A DNA stretch of 64,000 nucleotides from Cristatella mucedo. Lineage: Eukaryota; Bryozoa; Phylactolaemata; Cristatellidae. The translations under genes were made by a program, and so were the position numbers. Shown in pieces: positions 10,901-36,394 of this stretch; position 1 is the stretch's first letter, and every line of letters starts with the position of its first letter. The notes under the pieces are model-generated. The model was not told the DNA's origin. It did not search any database and saw only the letters and a program-made list of their open reading frames with translations. The stretch is taken from the NCBI GenBank assembly GCA_009760855.2, contig WPIO01000002.1, positions 9,580,001 through 9,644,000 on the forward strand. Direction: 5' to 3'.

Positions 10901-13900
10901 GTCACAGCCGCGGCCGTCGGCTGCGTGGAGGGCGCTGGAGCGTGACGATGCCGCGCGCGAGCTCGATTTTCCTCCATCGGTCAGCACAGCGTCTACGACT
11001 ATTACCACTGTCTGCAAGGCTCGAGCCAGGGGGGGGGCTGCGGCCGCGCGTGCCGAGCCGCAGACGGGTACCTGCGCTGACCTTGGCACCGGCGACGTTG
11101 GCCAGGGCAGCGAGCGAGCCCGATGCGCTGTTGCTGGCGGTGGGGCCGAGCGCCGAAGTCCGCTTGAGGGCGCTCTGCACCGGCGGCGGCGGCAGGCGAA
11201 TCGCGAGCTTCGAGTCACTCCTGCTCTTGCTCCCGGCTTTCTTTTTCATACACTTCCGGACGCCTGAGATCGGATCGCATACAGCCGACTAGGCGAGCGA
11301 TGCGACAGCGGCGGCTAGCGGAGGGAATGCGGCTCGAAGCGGTCGCTCGTGGCGCCGTGGCGCAGCTGGCAGTTTCTTGCGATGGGCCGAGCCTTGACCC
11401 TGTCCAAATAAGCAGCAGCGCACGCCACCTCCACCCAGCTTAAGAAGACTGCAGCCCCCCCCCCCCCCCGCCGCCGCCGCCCCAACCCCAGCTAGGCTCC
11501 AGCACGTGGCATTGCAATTATAAAAAAAACGCAATGACCGACGAAAGTAATTAAAGTGAACTTTAATTACTTTCATCGGTCATTGCTTTTTTTAAGCACG
11601 GATAAATTGCATATACAGCTCGATATTCATCGTCTCTCATCGGTCCAGCGAGGATATCACAATTTTGGGCTTTAAACCGCTTAGATTGAGCGGGGACTTG
11701 AACTCAAGGCCGACTTAATCCGTATAGTTATCGGTCGCTGAGTCAGGGTTACGCGACACCCTTTGTGATATATGTAGCACTACGATGACGGTAGTTGAAA
11801 TTAAGCGTGCCTTGCTGCCTTTGGTTATGCATCAACAGAATTGGCTGGCGATTCTTGACGTGGGCTTACTGTATAGTTATTATAAATTTAAAGATGGTCA
11901 GCACGGCTTACGTTCCGTAATCGCGACTCAGTGCCGATTCACTACTCGGTGCTGACGAATTAATTTCATAAAATTAATAATTTTTTTTATTTTCAAAAAG
12001 GACATTTAAAATATAATTTTGAACTAATTTATTTTAATTTTTATCCTACAGCCCGACGTCAGCGAGCGGGACAATGGTTCGCCAACAGATGCACTCATCG
12101 ACATAAGGGTGCAGCTCGAACGGGCGCCGACAAATGCACTCAACGACAGACGGGTGCAGGTCAAAGCCCGCCGACAAATGCGCCCAAAAAATAATTTAAA
12201 TGAATACTGGTTTAAGTAGATATTCCTAATTAGAGTATTTTAGAGAAAATAAATAAATAGTATAACTCACATCACCTTACAATATGTCAGCTTTATGTCA
12301 GCTTTTAAATATATTTTGAAATGTAGTTATTTTGAAGGATTTCATATAGCATAATATCATTAGCCTATTTTTTAATACTATGCTCAGGGTGTGTGCGATT
12401 TCATGAAGGTGATCACTTACTAGGACTGTTCCGAGAAGGTTTGTCGATGACGCGATCGCGATCGTTTGACTGCTGCAAATGAAACTTTAGACTTGCATGT
12501 CGACCTCTTAGCTGTCGGCCTATGTACATGTATTCCCAGTAATGGATCAGTGGTGCCACTAGAGAATGGCATTCGTCAGCCAAGTCTTATAAAGCAATAA
12601 GAACACAGCTTGGAGCAAACATTAGTTTGATGTGCATTCTCAGATTTTCGTCGTCACGGTATGCTTTTGCAAGGTTGAAAAATTTAAAAAAAATCTTGAA
12701 CCTTGCGCCAAAGATTTGGTCCTAGAGAAAAAAACACCCAACCATCCAACTAGCTATGCTCCAGGGAAAATGGTTGTTCATCTGGCTCGCTTTCTCAAAG
12801 TCTGACATGATACCTTCTGGATTCAGAGTTTGTATTAATTATTCGTAACAAAACTGGACGTACTAGTGTTACTTCCACACCAGCCGTACACTGCGATATT
12901 TGCTTCTTTTTGCTACAATAGTAATTGTTTTGAAAGTCAGAAAGCCTGGTAAATCAATTACACCATGTACTTTACAAACTATTGTCCTTGTTGCGCCCTT
13001 TGTCGTACGCACATTGTTCGGGTTTGCTAGCATGTTGCGCTTTAATTAGTGCCATTTTGTGTTTGTTTGTTTTGCTCTGCCTTTCCATCACCCCATCAGA
13101 TGTTCTGCTTTAACAACTAAGAACTCTAAGCTGGCCACTCAGTACTCAGGTGGGCCACCCAGCGGGCCACTCAGTACTCAGGTGGGCCACCCAGCGGGCT
13201 ACCTAGCGGGCTACCCAGCGGGCCACTCAGTACTCAGGTGGGCTACCCAGCGGGCCACTCAGTACTCAGGTGGGCTACCCAGCGGGCCACTCAGTACTCA
13301 GGTGGGCCACTCAGCGTGCTACCCAGCGGGCCACCCAGCGGGCCACTCAGTACTCAGGTGGGCCACCCAACGGTGGGCACGTAGGGCCCGTATCGACAAA
13401 AGCCATATTGAAGTTTTCCATGATTTTCACTGGTGGATGCAAGTGTATAGATAGTACCAGCGAAGCCCCATGCTTGTATCAAGGCGCTGACCTTACAGCG
13501 AGATGTGTTAATGTAGGCCGTGCATGGGCTTCAGCAGGAAAGTGAAGCATTCATCAAATCAGGCTTTGACGTGTAGCCACAAACTATCCTCCAAATGGCA
13601 TCTTCGGCGTCAATGACAAGTAATAATTTTTATGGCTTGCATTGCCCTATTTTCTGCCGTCAACTCTGTCGTTTCTAACAATGAGATTTGTAATTTCGCT
13701 GTGATCCCTCTCACGCCTCGAGCACTATGACTTCTCTCAACCCCTTGCTGCGTGTATTGATGAAATTCGAACATCGATGGGAGCAAGCTTTCCTAAACGA
13801 TGATAAAACCAACCTATTATTTAGGGGTAAGCAAAGTGTTATGCAAAAATTGTAAAACCTCATGATGGGCTCTACAAGCATATCTCCTGTTGAATATGCA

Positions 13901-16286
13901 CGAAATTCAAGTATCCTGTTCCAAAGTGAGTTCTCATTAGACGATCACATTAGCTCTACAGTCAAATCTGCTTACTTTCAGCTACATAAACACTGCTAAA
14001 ATTCTGGCTTTTTTAGACAGGGATAATATATCTAAATTGATCGATGCATTTGTGACATTCCGTCTCGACTTCTGTAACTCACTGCTTGCTGGTCGGCCAG
14101 CCTGTGCAGTCAGGCTTTTAGAGTTGGTGCAAAACTCTGCAGCTAGGCTTGCCTGTCATGAGCTCCGCAGTTGCCACGTCTCACTAATTCTAACTGATCT
14201 GTTCTGGATCCCAGTCAAGCAACGCATCGACTTCAAGGTTCTGTCACTCACTTTTGGGTCCCTGCCTTCTTTGGCTCCAGCCTACCTATCAGATCTACTC
14301 TTCAACCAGGCTAAGGATCGTAACGCCCGCTTTTCAGGAATCTAATATTTACATATACCTCAAACGAAGCTCAAATTGTTTTGAGAGCGTGCCTATAGTT
14401 CTTATACTCCTAAAGCCTGGAACTCATATCCGACTTGCGTCACGTCATCCCCTGAGTTGACAACATTTACAAAAAAAAGCTAAAAATGCATCTATTTTTT
14501 ACAGCAGTTAGTGGGTCCATGTGATTCGTCTTTTGGATGTTCCTGCGTGCTGACGCTGTGCATGCTACCACTAACCACGCTTGCATGTTGACCCTGTGCA
14601 TGTCATCCCTAATCATTTTATTCTTGTTTTTTTGAGCATGCTGCCAGTGACCATTTGATTATGCTTCCTTTGCAGCAAATTTAAAGCACATAGAAAGAGA
14701 TTGAATTCTCTGATGGTGCTTTATCAAATGTATTATTATTATTGTTATAATTATTAAAGCTACTATCCCACTACAGCCTGGAGTTGCTTGATTCATCGCA
14801 CATGCCATGCGTTCCTCTCTCCGTCCGATTACGCCTTCACTGCTTGTGACCTCAATGATTGCTTGTGACATGCATAACTGCTTGTGGTCTAGATGACTTC
14901 TTTAGCACGCAAAAGCTGCGTTCTATCTTTTCGGAAGCCAAGTTAGCTCTATACTCAGCTAGCAATGAGCATTGACGGACCCGCCATTTTTATTGCAATC
15001 CAGAGATTTCGTCAGTGCACTGCCACACTGACAAGTACGCAAACCAAATGCCAAAACATATGAAAAGTTTCGATTGTGTGTGCAACCACCGGCTCTCTCG
15101 TCTAGTACGCTGGCAATCGCAAGCGACGACTCTTATGCGATCTTTACACTGCGTTCACGTCTCTAGCCCGCCGAGCCGGCCATCTTTTACGGCCCATATT
15201 TCCGACGCGTGACCGCGGCTCGACATGTCGGCCGCTGCAAGGAGGGCTTCTTGTGTAGCCCGATCGGCCCATAGGAACGCTAGGCTTAATCTTTTCCCAG
15301 TGCAGTGCATTTTAGGTACGAAACTGGGTAAGTGAATAGGTAGTTAAGCTGACGCGTGTCTGGTTGGAAGCCGAAGCACAGCTATTCGGCGAAAAATCAG
15401 GAAGTCACCACGGGGAGGTCTGCTTACGCACTCGACGAGGTGCTCTGAAAAGATGCTTAAATGGTTGTAGAGCAAAATAAATAATTAAAATAAATATACG
15501 TCATTTACATAGCGCTCTAAGAGAACTAAATCTCTATTCAGGCGCTTCACATGCGCCACAGGGCTGGAGCCCAAGACCTCGGTCGTCAATCGCGATTACC
15601 TTAAGCCACGTGGGCTAAAACAGGAAGCAGCAAGACTGGCTGCGATAGAGGTGCTGGGTCACTGCCAGACGAATCGTTCGGTGAGCAATTGCTCCATCCC
15701 CCGGCTCTATCTAGCTTGGCTAACTTAGATCGCTGTGCGATTGAGATGTTTCGCTGGAGCCCACCTCCACGTAGGATGAGTGGCAACGAACGGCGCTGCT
15801 GCTCTGCCGCCGCTTAATTTCTCAGACAAGCTCACGAAGCGTCGCGCTTGCCGATGCGACGAGCTGCCCCGGCGCTGCCAATGTTCGGCACCGCTGAATT
15901 CCTGGCCACGCCCCTGGTGGCCTGCAGAGCCGCCGCCGCGAGAGCCGCGGCGGCAGCTTGACGCTGCGATAGCTCGAGCCTGAGCGGCGGGAGCGGAGCA
16001 GCCGTCGCAGTCGGCAAACGAGCGCGCGCCGCTCGTACCTGGCACGTAGAAGCAGCAGATGACTAGCAATACCACAAGTCCAAGCGCGCCCGTGCTCGCC
16101 CCGATTCCGATGTACAGTATATCCGTTGAGGCCAACGAGCTTTGCTTCTCCGTGGGGCCAGACACTGGCAACGGCAACGTCGGTGGGGGGCTCGTCGCGG
16201 CTAGTGGCTCGCGACACGGAACCGGAAACTGGCTCGCCGTGGAGCCAGTCAGGGCAGAGTGAGCGATGGAGAGAAAGAGAAAAAGG

Positions 16287-16361
<75 letters not shown>

Positions 16362-19315
16362 TGGGAGAGGCAGAAAGAGAGAGAGAGAGAGAGAGACAGA
16401 GACATGGACAGAGAGACAAAGAAAGAGACAGAGGCAGAGAAAAAGAGAGAGAGAGAGTCGCAGGCGCACCGACCACTCACTTTGTGCTCGTCGCCGCTCG
16501 AGGATTGAAGATTGTCGCGTGACTTGCTCAAGCGATTTCCTTCGCCACTTAAGTAGCCATTCGCCGAAGAACCGCCGACATTTTGCCGCCCCGATCGCTC
16601 CGGAGAGGGACAGACGACGCTGGCGGCGACGCCCTCTGACGAGATCACTGCACCCTTACCGGATGCGGTCTTCAACGCGAACTTCCTTTCGCTGCTTCGA
16701 CTGTCGATGGCGTCCAATCGGAGTCCAATCCGGAGGTGAACGGTCGATGGCCGGCGTGCATTGCCCACAAACAATGACGTATCGCCACGGAGAGACGCAA
16801 AGCTCTAAAGTCGCTACAAATTCAGTCGTTTTGATAGCCACTATCCACGCGATCAACGGGCCGAGCTTTGAGACTCTCCTGTAGCCAATGAGTAGCACTG
16901 TAGCTAGTACAATGATCGCTAGCTGCGGTATGCGTCCGTCCAGCGCGTAGTTCCGCTGCTTCGGCAGCACCGGATGCCGACGCCTGCACCCGTTTCAGCG
17001 AGATGTCTGCCGACTTATTGTTAGCATGACGGATTGCAATATTAAGTAATGCAATTACGAACCTCTAGTCAGCGCGACTGTTTTCAAAATGCTTCGCAGA
17101 TACCCGTCTTTCATCTCACCGCCTACCGCCACAACCCCAGAGCCAGGAGTCAGGATCTAGCCTCATCACGCACGAGCGAGCGCATCGGCAGAACGATGCG
17201 CTCGTACTATTAGCGCCACATGCTGTTCGAGACCTTTCCGTCAGCAGTCGCGCAGCCCTAAGATGGCCAACCGAGAACGATCGGACGCTTTCGCGCAGGA
17301 AAGCAGAGTGTCGTGCCCCTGGCTGCTAACAGAGCAACCGCCGCCGCCGCCGCTTCGCTCTCACCGATCGCGGCTGACATTGTGGCGCATCGCGGTCACT
17401 TTGGTGGCTCACTCACCACCAGGTGCGCCAGGATGCGGTCAATTATAGCAGCCAGCGCTTCCGCGTTCTATTAGCTGATTTTGAGACTATAGCGGCTCAA
17501 GACCGCTGTAGATTTCACGCCGGCCATTGCAGAAAAATGCCGAACGTCGTTGCATTCGACGCCCCTTGAGAGTCCATGTCGATGTACTAATGCAGGTCGC
17601 AAGATGGTGATCCGTGCCCCTACTGTTCTCAAGGTCGCGTCCGTGCGTCTCCCGTGTGGGCATATGCCAGCTGAGAGTCTTCGTGCCATCGCTTACCAAT
17701 TGACACGGTTCGTTTATCGCATTGGCACGGGGGGGGGGCGGGGCGTACAGAGGGATTTGCTTCGCTACGGAGCTCGGCAAGTATTTATTCTTCTTGTTCT
17801 AAACGGATCAAATAACCGATGCAGAGTAAAGTTCTTACGCTGACTTGCACGCGCTCCCCCCCCCCGCGACTGGGCTCCTTCTTATCTTGCTGAATGGCTG
17901 CGTCAGTTTTAGCTTCGTCGTGCCTTCGCGTCTTCTATGGACCGCTAATGGACTATAAATGAGCCGTTCCATAGCTAAGCCCAAAGATAGTAAGCGAAAG
18001 AAGCTGTTGCTCTGCAGGTCCTAGACTGTGGAACTCACTTCCACAGTTCTTGTGCAACGACAACTACTTTCATGCTGTCAACTGCTGCACGTCTTTTCCA
18101 GCCACTCTAAGCTGCTACTCCCATGCTACTCACTTCCTCGACTGCCCTCCTGATTCAGATACGCTACTAACTTTCTCTTGTTAATGCGTTGGATGGAGTC
18201 TCTTGGATTCCAGATACATATCGAAAGCCACCTAGGCTTTGAGTTCTCTCTAGAAACATCTCCTTCGTAGTACCTACTTAGTCTCAATAACTTTGTAGAG
18301 TTATAGATTAAGATGCATTAAATTACATTACAACAGATATAGAAATTTTCCTCCTAAATAAAAAAATTTGTCAAAGTCATTTGCATTTCGCCCTAAGAAA
18401 ACTTAATCTTTTTAGGCCTTTCATCTATATGGCTCGAACCCACGATCATTTGGATATATAATTGTTTGTATTAACTTTCAATTTATGGAAGCTTGTGTAA
18501 GTTTAATTATGAACGGCCCGATCAGCACATCTTGGTCATGCTGAGTTTCTTCATTTTAAATTTGCAGGGTAATAGTGGCTATAGTACCTATGCACTGATG
18601 ATATCCGAGTCTCGCAGATATACTGAAACAAAATCTACTCTGCTAAGAATGCTAAAGATATGTTTATTAGATGCATACAGCAAAGATAGTAATAATAATA
18701 ATAATGATAAAGATTCACAGGTATTAGATGCTCCATAATACACATAGCTTTGTGATCGCTTTCGTGTCTTGCTGGCATACCCTTACTCACAGTCTGGGAC
18801 CCAAATGTGTTCGTAATATTTAAGAAGCACTTAGAGTTATCATTTGCGGTTTTTTATGCACGGCACGTGGATTCTGTGCACGAGCTTTGCCTGAAACAAA
18901 GTGCTAGTAATAGATAGATAAATCGTGCTTACTAAAAATAGCTTGGAATTCATGGCTTTAGTCCTTGGAAGTCATGAGCACCTTCATTTTAAAGCTCTGT
19001 CCCTGCGGTGTGTTCACTATTAATCCTTCCCAGTCTCCCGTTTGTCTCTTCTTTCGCTCGATCTTTTCACCGCATCATGGTTAGCTATCAACATTGCACG
19101 ATTACCCCGGGTGAGGTCGCTCCGCGATTGAGTAGATATGCTTGAGAACAGACAGGTTGAAACGGCTAAAGTCATCTCTTCGAATTTAAACTTTTGATCC
19201 AGCGACCTCGGATGTTTAACCCGACGTAATGCCAATGGCATCACTCGGACTGTCATTCCTAGGCGCAGTGTGAATTTCTTTTTGAGGGCGCAATTCAGAA
19301 CTCGCTTTGTGGTCA
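4519..19315 (-). CDS. Uncharacterised single-pass membrane protein M1, 3' part, eight exons
   Basis: I do not recognise this protein. Exons 19315-19106, 17764-17697, 17467-17417, 16633-16481, 16228-16039, 11263-11072, 10934-10710 and 4919-4519 join in frame (intron phases 1, 0, 0, 0, 1, 1, 1) into about 495 codons ending at TAG. The membrane helix (ILYIGIGASTGALGLVVLLV then ICCFYV) is followed across an intron by G-VRKCMKKKAGSKSRS. That is a textbook stop-transfer cluster and strong evidence for the join. The cytoplasmic tail is low-complexity: a basic/Pro region, a Pro/Thr/Ala cassette, then Gly/Leu/Pro/Gln-rich sequence ending MLYQQFGGF. The four exons from the helix onward are well supported and the upstream four less so. 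No start codon or signal peptide was found, so it may be the alternative 3' half of M2. Confidence 0.55.
5260..8190. other. Gene-free stretch in M1 3' flank/intron
   Basis: Apart from one SINE-B copy at 5625-5765 I see no exon with convincing splice sites and no repeat structure here. It is part of M1's last intron (4920-10709). Confidence 0.5.
5625..5765 (-). mobile_element. SINE-B copy, diverged
   Basis: Shares the body (AAGAGCCTTAAAGGCT, GGATCGCCCACTGC) and B-box region with the family; the head is degraded. Confidence 0.7.
8195..9690 (-). mobile_element. L2-like LINE, 5'-truncated, interrupted by a SINE
   Basis: Minus-strand frames contain VPQGSLLGPVIFVVYTLPLA, YADDTQLYLCFDPSQPSS and, after a frameshift, SRLSFCNSLLAG with VKQRIDFKV. 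The 3' end carries the hairpin tail and a (TTA)n-type run at 8207-8230. A SINE-B copy (about 8700-8880) is inserted in the 3' part. Confidence 0.9.
8700..8880 (-). mobile_element. SINE-B copy inside a LINE
   Basis: Full-length minus-strand copy with A/B-box head, ACCTCGGGAGCGAGGT hairpin and (AAAT)n tail. It interrupts the LINE 3' part at the point where intact copies read GACAGATAGGCTGGAG. Confidence 0.85.
9893..10040 (-). mobile_element. SINE-B copy, diverged
   Basis: Contains CAGAAGAGCCTTACCGGCTC, the AATAAAGGAT block and AACTCAAACCCACAATC, the inverted B-box region of the family. Confidence 0.7.
10165..10335 (-). mobile_element. L2-like LINE, 3' end only
   Basis: About 170 bases match the 3' end of the LINE copies at 8.2 and 36.4 kb, including the GACATGCACAGGGTCAGCAT block and the terminal (TAA)n. 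Confidence 0.8.
10710..10934 (-). CDS. M1 exon 7: Pro/Thr/Ala cassette
   Basis: A 137-base intron (branch-like GCTGAC, acceptor CGCTCCAG) separates this from exon 6. A near-perfect donor (CCAG|GTAAGCGG) ends it. The 74 full codons are low complexity: THTPTNTPTPTLSPP and SLHTTPTAPPMAPMAG. The cassette is phase 1-1, so including or skipping it keeps the frame. Confidence 0.6.
11072..11263 (-). CDS. M1 exon 6: basic juxtamembrane segment
   Basis: After GATCCGATCTCAG the frame completes a glycine codon and encodes VRKCMKKKAGSKSRSDSK, then a Pro run and SALKRTSALGPTASNSAS. The donor GCAG|GTACCC is good. The basic cluster directly after the helix fixes the topology as type I. Confidence 0.7.
11522..11594. 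repeat. Long near-perfect inverted repeat
   Basis: Arms of about 35 bases (core CAATGACCGACGAAAGTAAT) face each other with a two-base centre and end in A-run/T-run. Only a few mismatches. It could fold as one long hairpin. Confidence 0.9.
11595..13050. other. AT-rich intronic stretch without recognisable gene
   Basis: Lies in the M1 intron between the helix exon and the basic exon. Only the 45-base tandem repeat at 12.1 kb stands out. Confidence 0.5.
12091..12187. repeat. Imperfect tandem repeat, about 45-bp unit
   Basis: Two full and one partial unit start with GCC(A/G)ACA(G/A)ATGC and contain CGACA...GGGTGCAG. Confidence 0.75.
13129..13380. repeat. Minisatellite of CACTCAGTACTCAGGTGGG units
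   Basis: Six copies of CACTCAGTACTCAGGTGGG are interleaved with variable numbers of 12-base GGGC(C/T)ACCCAGC units. This gives compound higher-order repeats of about 33, 45 and 57 bases. The plus strand stays open through it only because the repeats lack stops. Confidence 0.92.
13735..14757 (+). mobile_element. L2-like LINE, 5'-truncated and mutated
   Basis: Plus-strand frames read VTFRLDFCNSLLAGRPAC, LVQNSAARLACHELRSC and LAPAYLSDLLFNQAKDR. They are followed by the family 3' UTR and a (TTA)n tail at 14732-14757. Multiple frameshifts show it is dead. Confidence 0.88.
15480..15625 (-). mobile_element. SINE-A copy
   Basis: Minus-strand copy with the tail AGCGCTCTAAGAGAACTAAA and AGGCGCTTCACATG and the inverted B-box region GGGCTGGAGCCC. 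Confidence 0.75.
16039..16228 (-). CDS. M1 exon 5: transmembrane helix
   Basis: The exon runs from GGCGAGCCAG to CCAG|GTACGA. A Thr/Ser/Pro stalk (AATSPPPTLPLPVSGPTEK) leads into STDILYIGIGASTGALGL and VVLLVICCFYVP. The preceding 252-base intron is mostly (CT)n on the sense strand, which supplies the pyrimidine tract. Confidence 0.65.
16291..16470. repeat. (GA)n microsatellite within M1 intron
   Basis: A pure GA run to about 16354, then impure purine repeats. On the M1 sense strand it is (CT)n, directly upstream of the transmembrane exon. Confidence 0.95.
16481..16633 (-). CDS. M1 exon 4 (about 153 nt, Ser-rich)
   Basis: A strong donor (CACAAA|GTGAGTG) ends a 51-codon segment including GGSSANGYLSGEGNRLSK and SRDNLQSSSGDEHK, in phase 0. 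The 5' boundary is uncertain: the chosen acceptor (TCAGAG) is weak and the frame stays open up to 16774. A donor-like GTAAGG at 16658 suggests an alternative exon just upstream. Confidence 0.45.
17417..17467 (-). CDS. M1 micro-exon 3 (51 nt, phase 0-0)
   Basis: Between ATCAGCTAATAG and the strong donor GTGAGTGAG the frame encodes NAEALAAIIDRILAHLV, an amphipathic helix. Its phase matches the donor at 17697. Confidence 0.35.
17697..17764 (-). CDS. M1 exon 2 of model (68 nt, phase 1-0)
   Basis: A strong GTAAGC donor ends a proline-rich segment, KQIPLYAPPPPRANAINE followed by PCQL. The acceptor (GAGCTCCGTAG) has a poor pyrimidine tract, so the start is uncertain. The run of nine cytosines within it encodes the prolines. 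Confidence 0.3.
17955..18200 (+). mobile_element. LINE C-terminal fragment, other family
   Basis: The frame GPRLWNSLPQFLCND is the usual end-of-RT pattern (P-R-L-W-N-S-L-P) of CR1/L2-type LINEs. The rest is decayed. Confidence 0.5.
18345..18450 (-). mobile_element. SINE-A copy, partial
   Basis: Tail CGCCCTAAGAAAACTTAATC and the B-box region GGCTCGAACCCACGAT are recognisable. Confidence 0.6.
19106..19315 (-). CDS. M1 exon 1 of model (210 nt, phase 1-1)
   Basis: The acceptor CCACATTGACAG opens 69 codons containing LKKKFTLRLGMTVRVMPL, KFKFEEMTLAVSTCLFSS and TQSRSDLTR. The donor CGGG|GTAATC is acceptable. The symmetric phase matches M2 exons as well as M1, so it could follow either. Confidence 0.4.
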
Positions 19316-19524
19316 CTGTCAATGTGGCTTCAGATCAGAAGCCCGCTTCTATGCTGGTAGCATTTCACGGCGGCTGATTGGCATCGCGTTCTACTGTACT
19401 TGCTGACTTATGTGCTTGCACCGTATTTATTCTGAATTTTCTGCAGCTCCTCGACGTTGTGAATTTGCACCCCTCTTAATTCATATCGCATTTAACAGTT
19501 ATTCGTCGCGTCACTTGTCTGATC

Positions 19525-19735
19525 CCGTGTATGCTTATGCGTGCTGCCGCTAACCATATTTGCATGCTGACCCTGGACATGTCACCTCTAACCATCTTAT
19601 GCTTGCTGTCAGTGAGCATGCTGCAACTGCAACTAACCATTCAACCATATTTTTCTTTTGCAGCAAATTTAAAGTGCAAAGAAGAAGACTAAGTTCTCTG
19701 AGGGCGCTTTGCAGATTTATAATAGTAATATATCT
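19525..19735 (+). mobile_element. L2-like LINE 3' end
   Basis: This matches the 3' UTR of the other LINE copies (GCATGCTGACCCTGGACATG) and ends with the shared hairpin AAGACTAAGTTCTCTGAGGG. Confidence 0.75.
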
Positions 19736-20224
19736 TATTATCACTCTCGTTGTTCGAGTAGCATGCGTGGCTTGAGAGCCACTTTTAAAGATAAGATTAT
19801 TTTTGTGGCTTGTACCGATCGATCGATGTAAATCGCAAGCTGGCGATTATTGGCGTGAACCTTTTGATCAGGCGTCAGTAGCAGCACTGCAAACGCGACA
19901 CCAAGTCAATGGGCTCCAGCTGACCATGCCCCAACTCTTGCACCAACCAAAAAAATATGACAAGACCGGTAGCCTCGAGAAGTGCCCTTCAGATGATTAG
20001 CCACACAGCTTACGGTCAAGGTCCTGCCATGTTCTCGACTTAATCTTAGGTATGCATCCCGCTATTAGATTTTTCACGCCACCAGCTATCCCATTATATG
20101 GAACTGCCCTGGCTAAGTTAGCGATAGTTGTAAAAATCATATACTCTCAAGTATCAGTTTGCTGTCTTGACTTTGAAGGCTCGCTCGATTGGAGCTTTTT
20201 CTGCTGAGCAATCTCAAATATCTA

Positions 20225-20230
20225 TTTATT
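20225..20230 (-). terminator. candidate polyadenylation signal of M2
   Basis: Minus-strand AATAAA lies about 245 bases downstream of the M2 stop codon, a normal 3' UTR length. Its presence supports exon g as a true terminal exon. Confidence 0.4.
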
Positions 20231-20472
20231 CAAGAAAAACGGTAGTGCTATCGCTTTGCAGATAGCACGCTGGTCTGCTAATGCGATTTCTAAATAGTTG
20301 ATTGCAGGGCGAAGCATGCGATGCACTTGAGCCTAATCTAGTTTGATTTTGTCAAATCTTTGAGCACTTGCTCATCTTTGTCTGGTAGACATGTCATTCC
20401 ATTACTTCTGTTGAAAAAATCAGATTATCCGTACGTTGCTAGCGTGTCTAGAGAGCGACAGCGCGACGTCGT

Positions 20473-36145
<15,673 letters not shown>

Positions 36146-36284
36146 CTGATCTGGTCAAAAAATGGCCTGTAGCGGACCTTCGAGGGCTGCCTTAGTCTCA
36201 TCCAAGAACCAATGCATTCTTGCCCATGAGACTGGCGAATAGCTTGTTCCAAAAAGCCACTATCGTGGCATTGCTGTCACTAAT

Positions 36285-36394
36285 GGTAAGCCGCGATGGC
36301 CCACTAGGTAAGGCCGGTAACTTTTCACGACCTCGGTCCAGAGGTCGTGGGATCAAATCCTACGGTGGGCCATCCTTTATTGCTGCTGCAAGCA
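36285..36394 (+). mobile_element. SINE-B head half, split by a LINE
   Basis: A-box/B-box head (CCACTAGGTAAGG, GGGATCAAATCC) through CTGCAAGCAGTGCTG. The rest of the element resumes at about 37725 after the LINE. Confidence 0.8.

Noticed and set aside
10633-11292. 219- and 196-codon plus-strand frames and a 170-codon minus frame
   Set aside because: They are shadows of the two M1 exons; the Arg-rich composition results from reading GC-rich codons out of frame.
13129-13380. CRISPR-like alternation of repeats and spacers
   Set aside because: The 'spacers' are themselves repeats of a 12-base unit, and the surroundings are animal LINE-rich DNA with no cas genes.
13059-13545. Open frames across the minisatellite
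   Set aside because: Openness is due to stop-free repeat units; flanks show no splice sites or coding signal.
15725-16774. A 349-codon minus-strand frame treated as one protein
   Set aside because: Its middle is the GA/CT repeat. Strong donor and acceptor sites split it into two exons separated by a 252-base intron.
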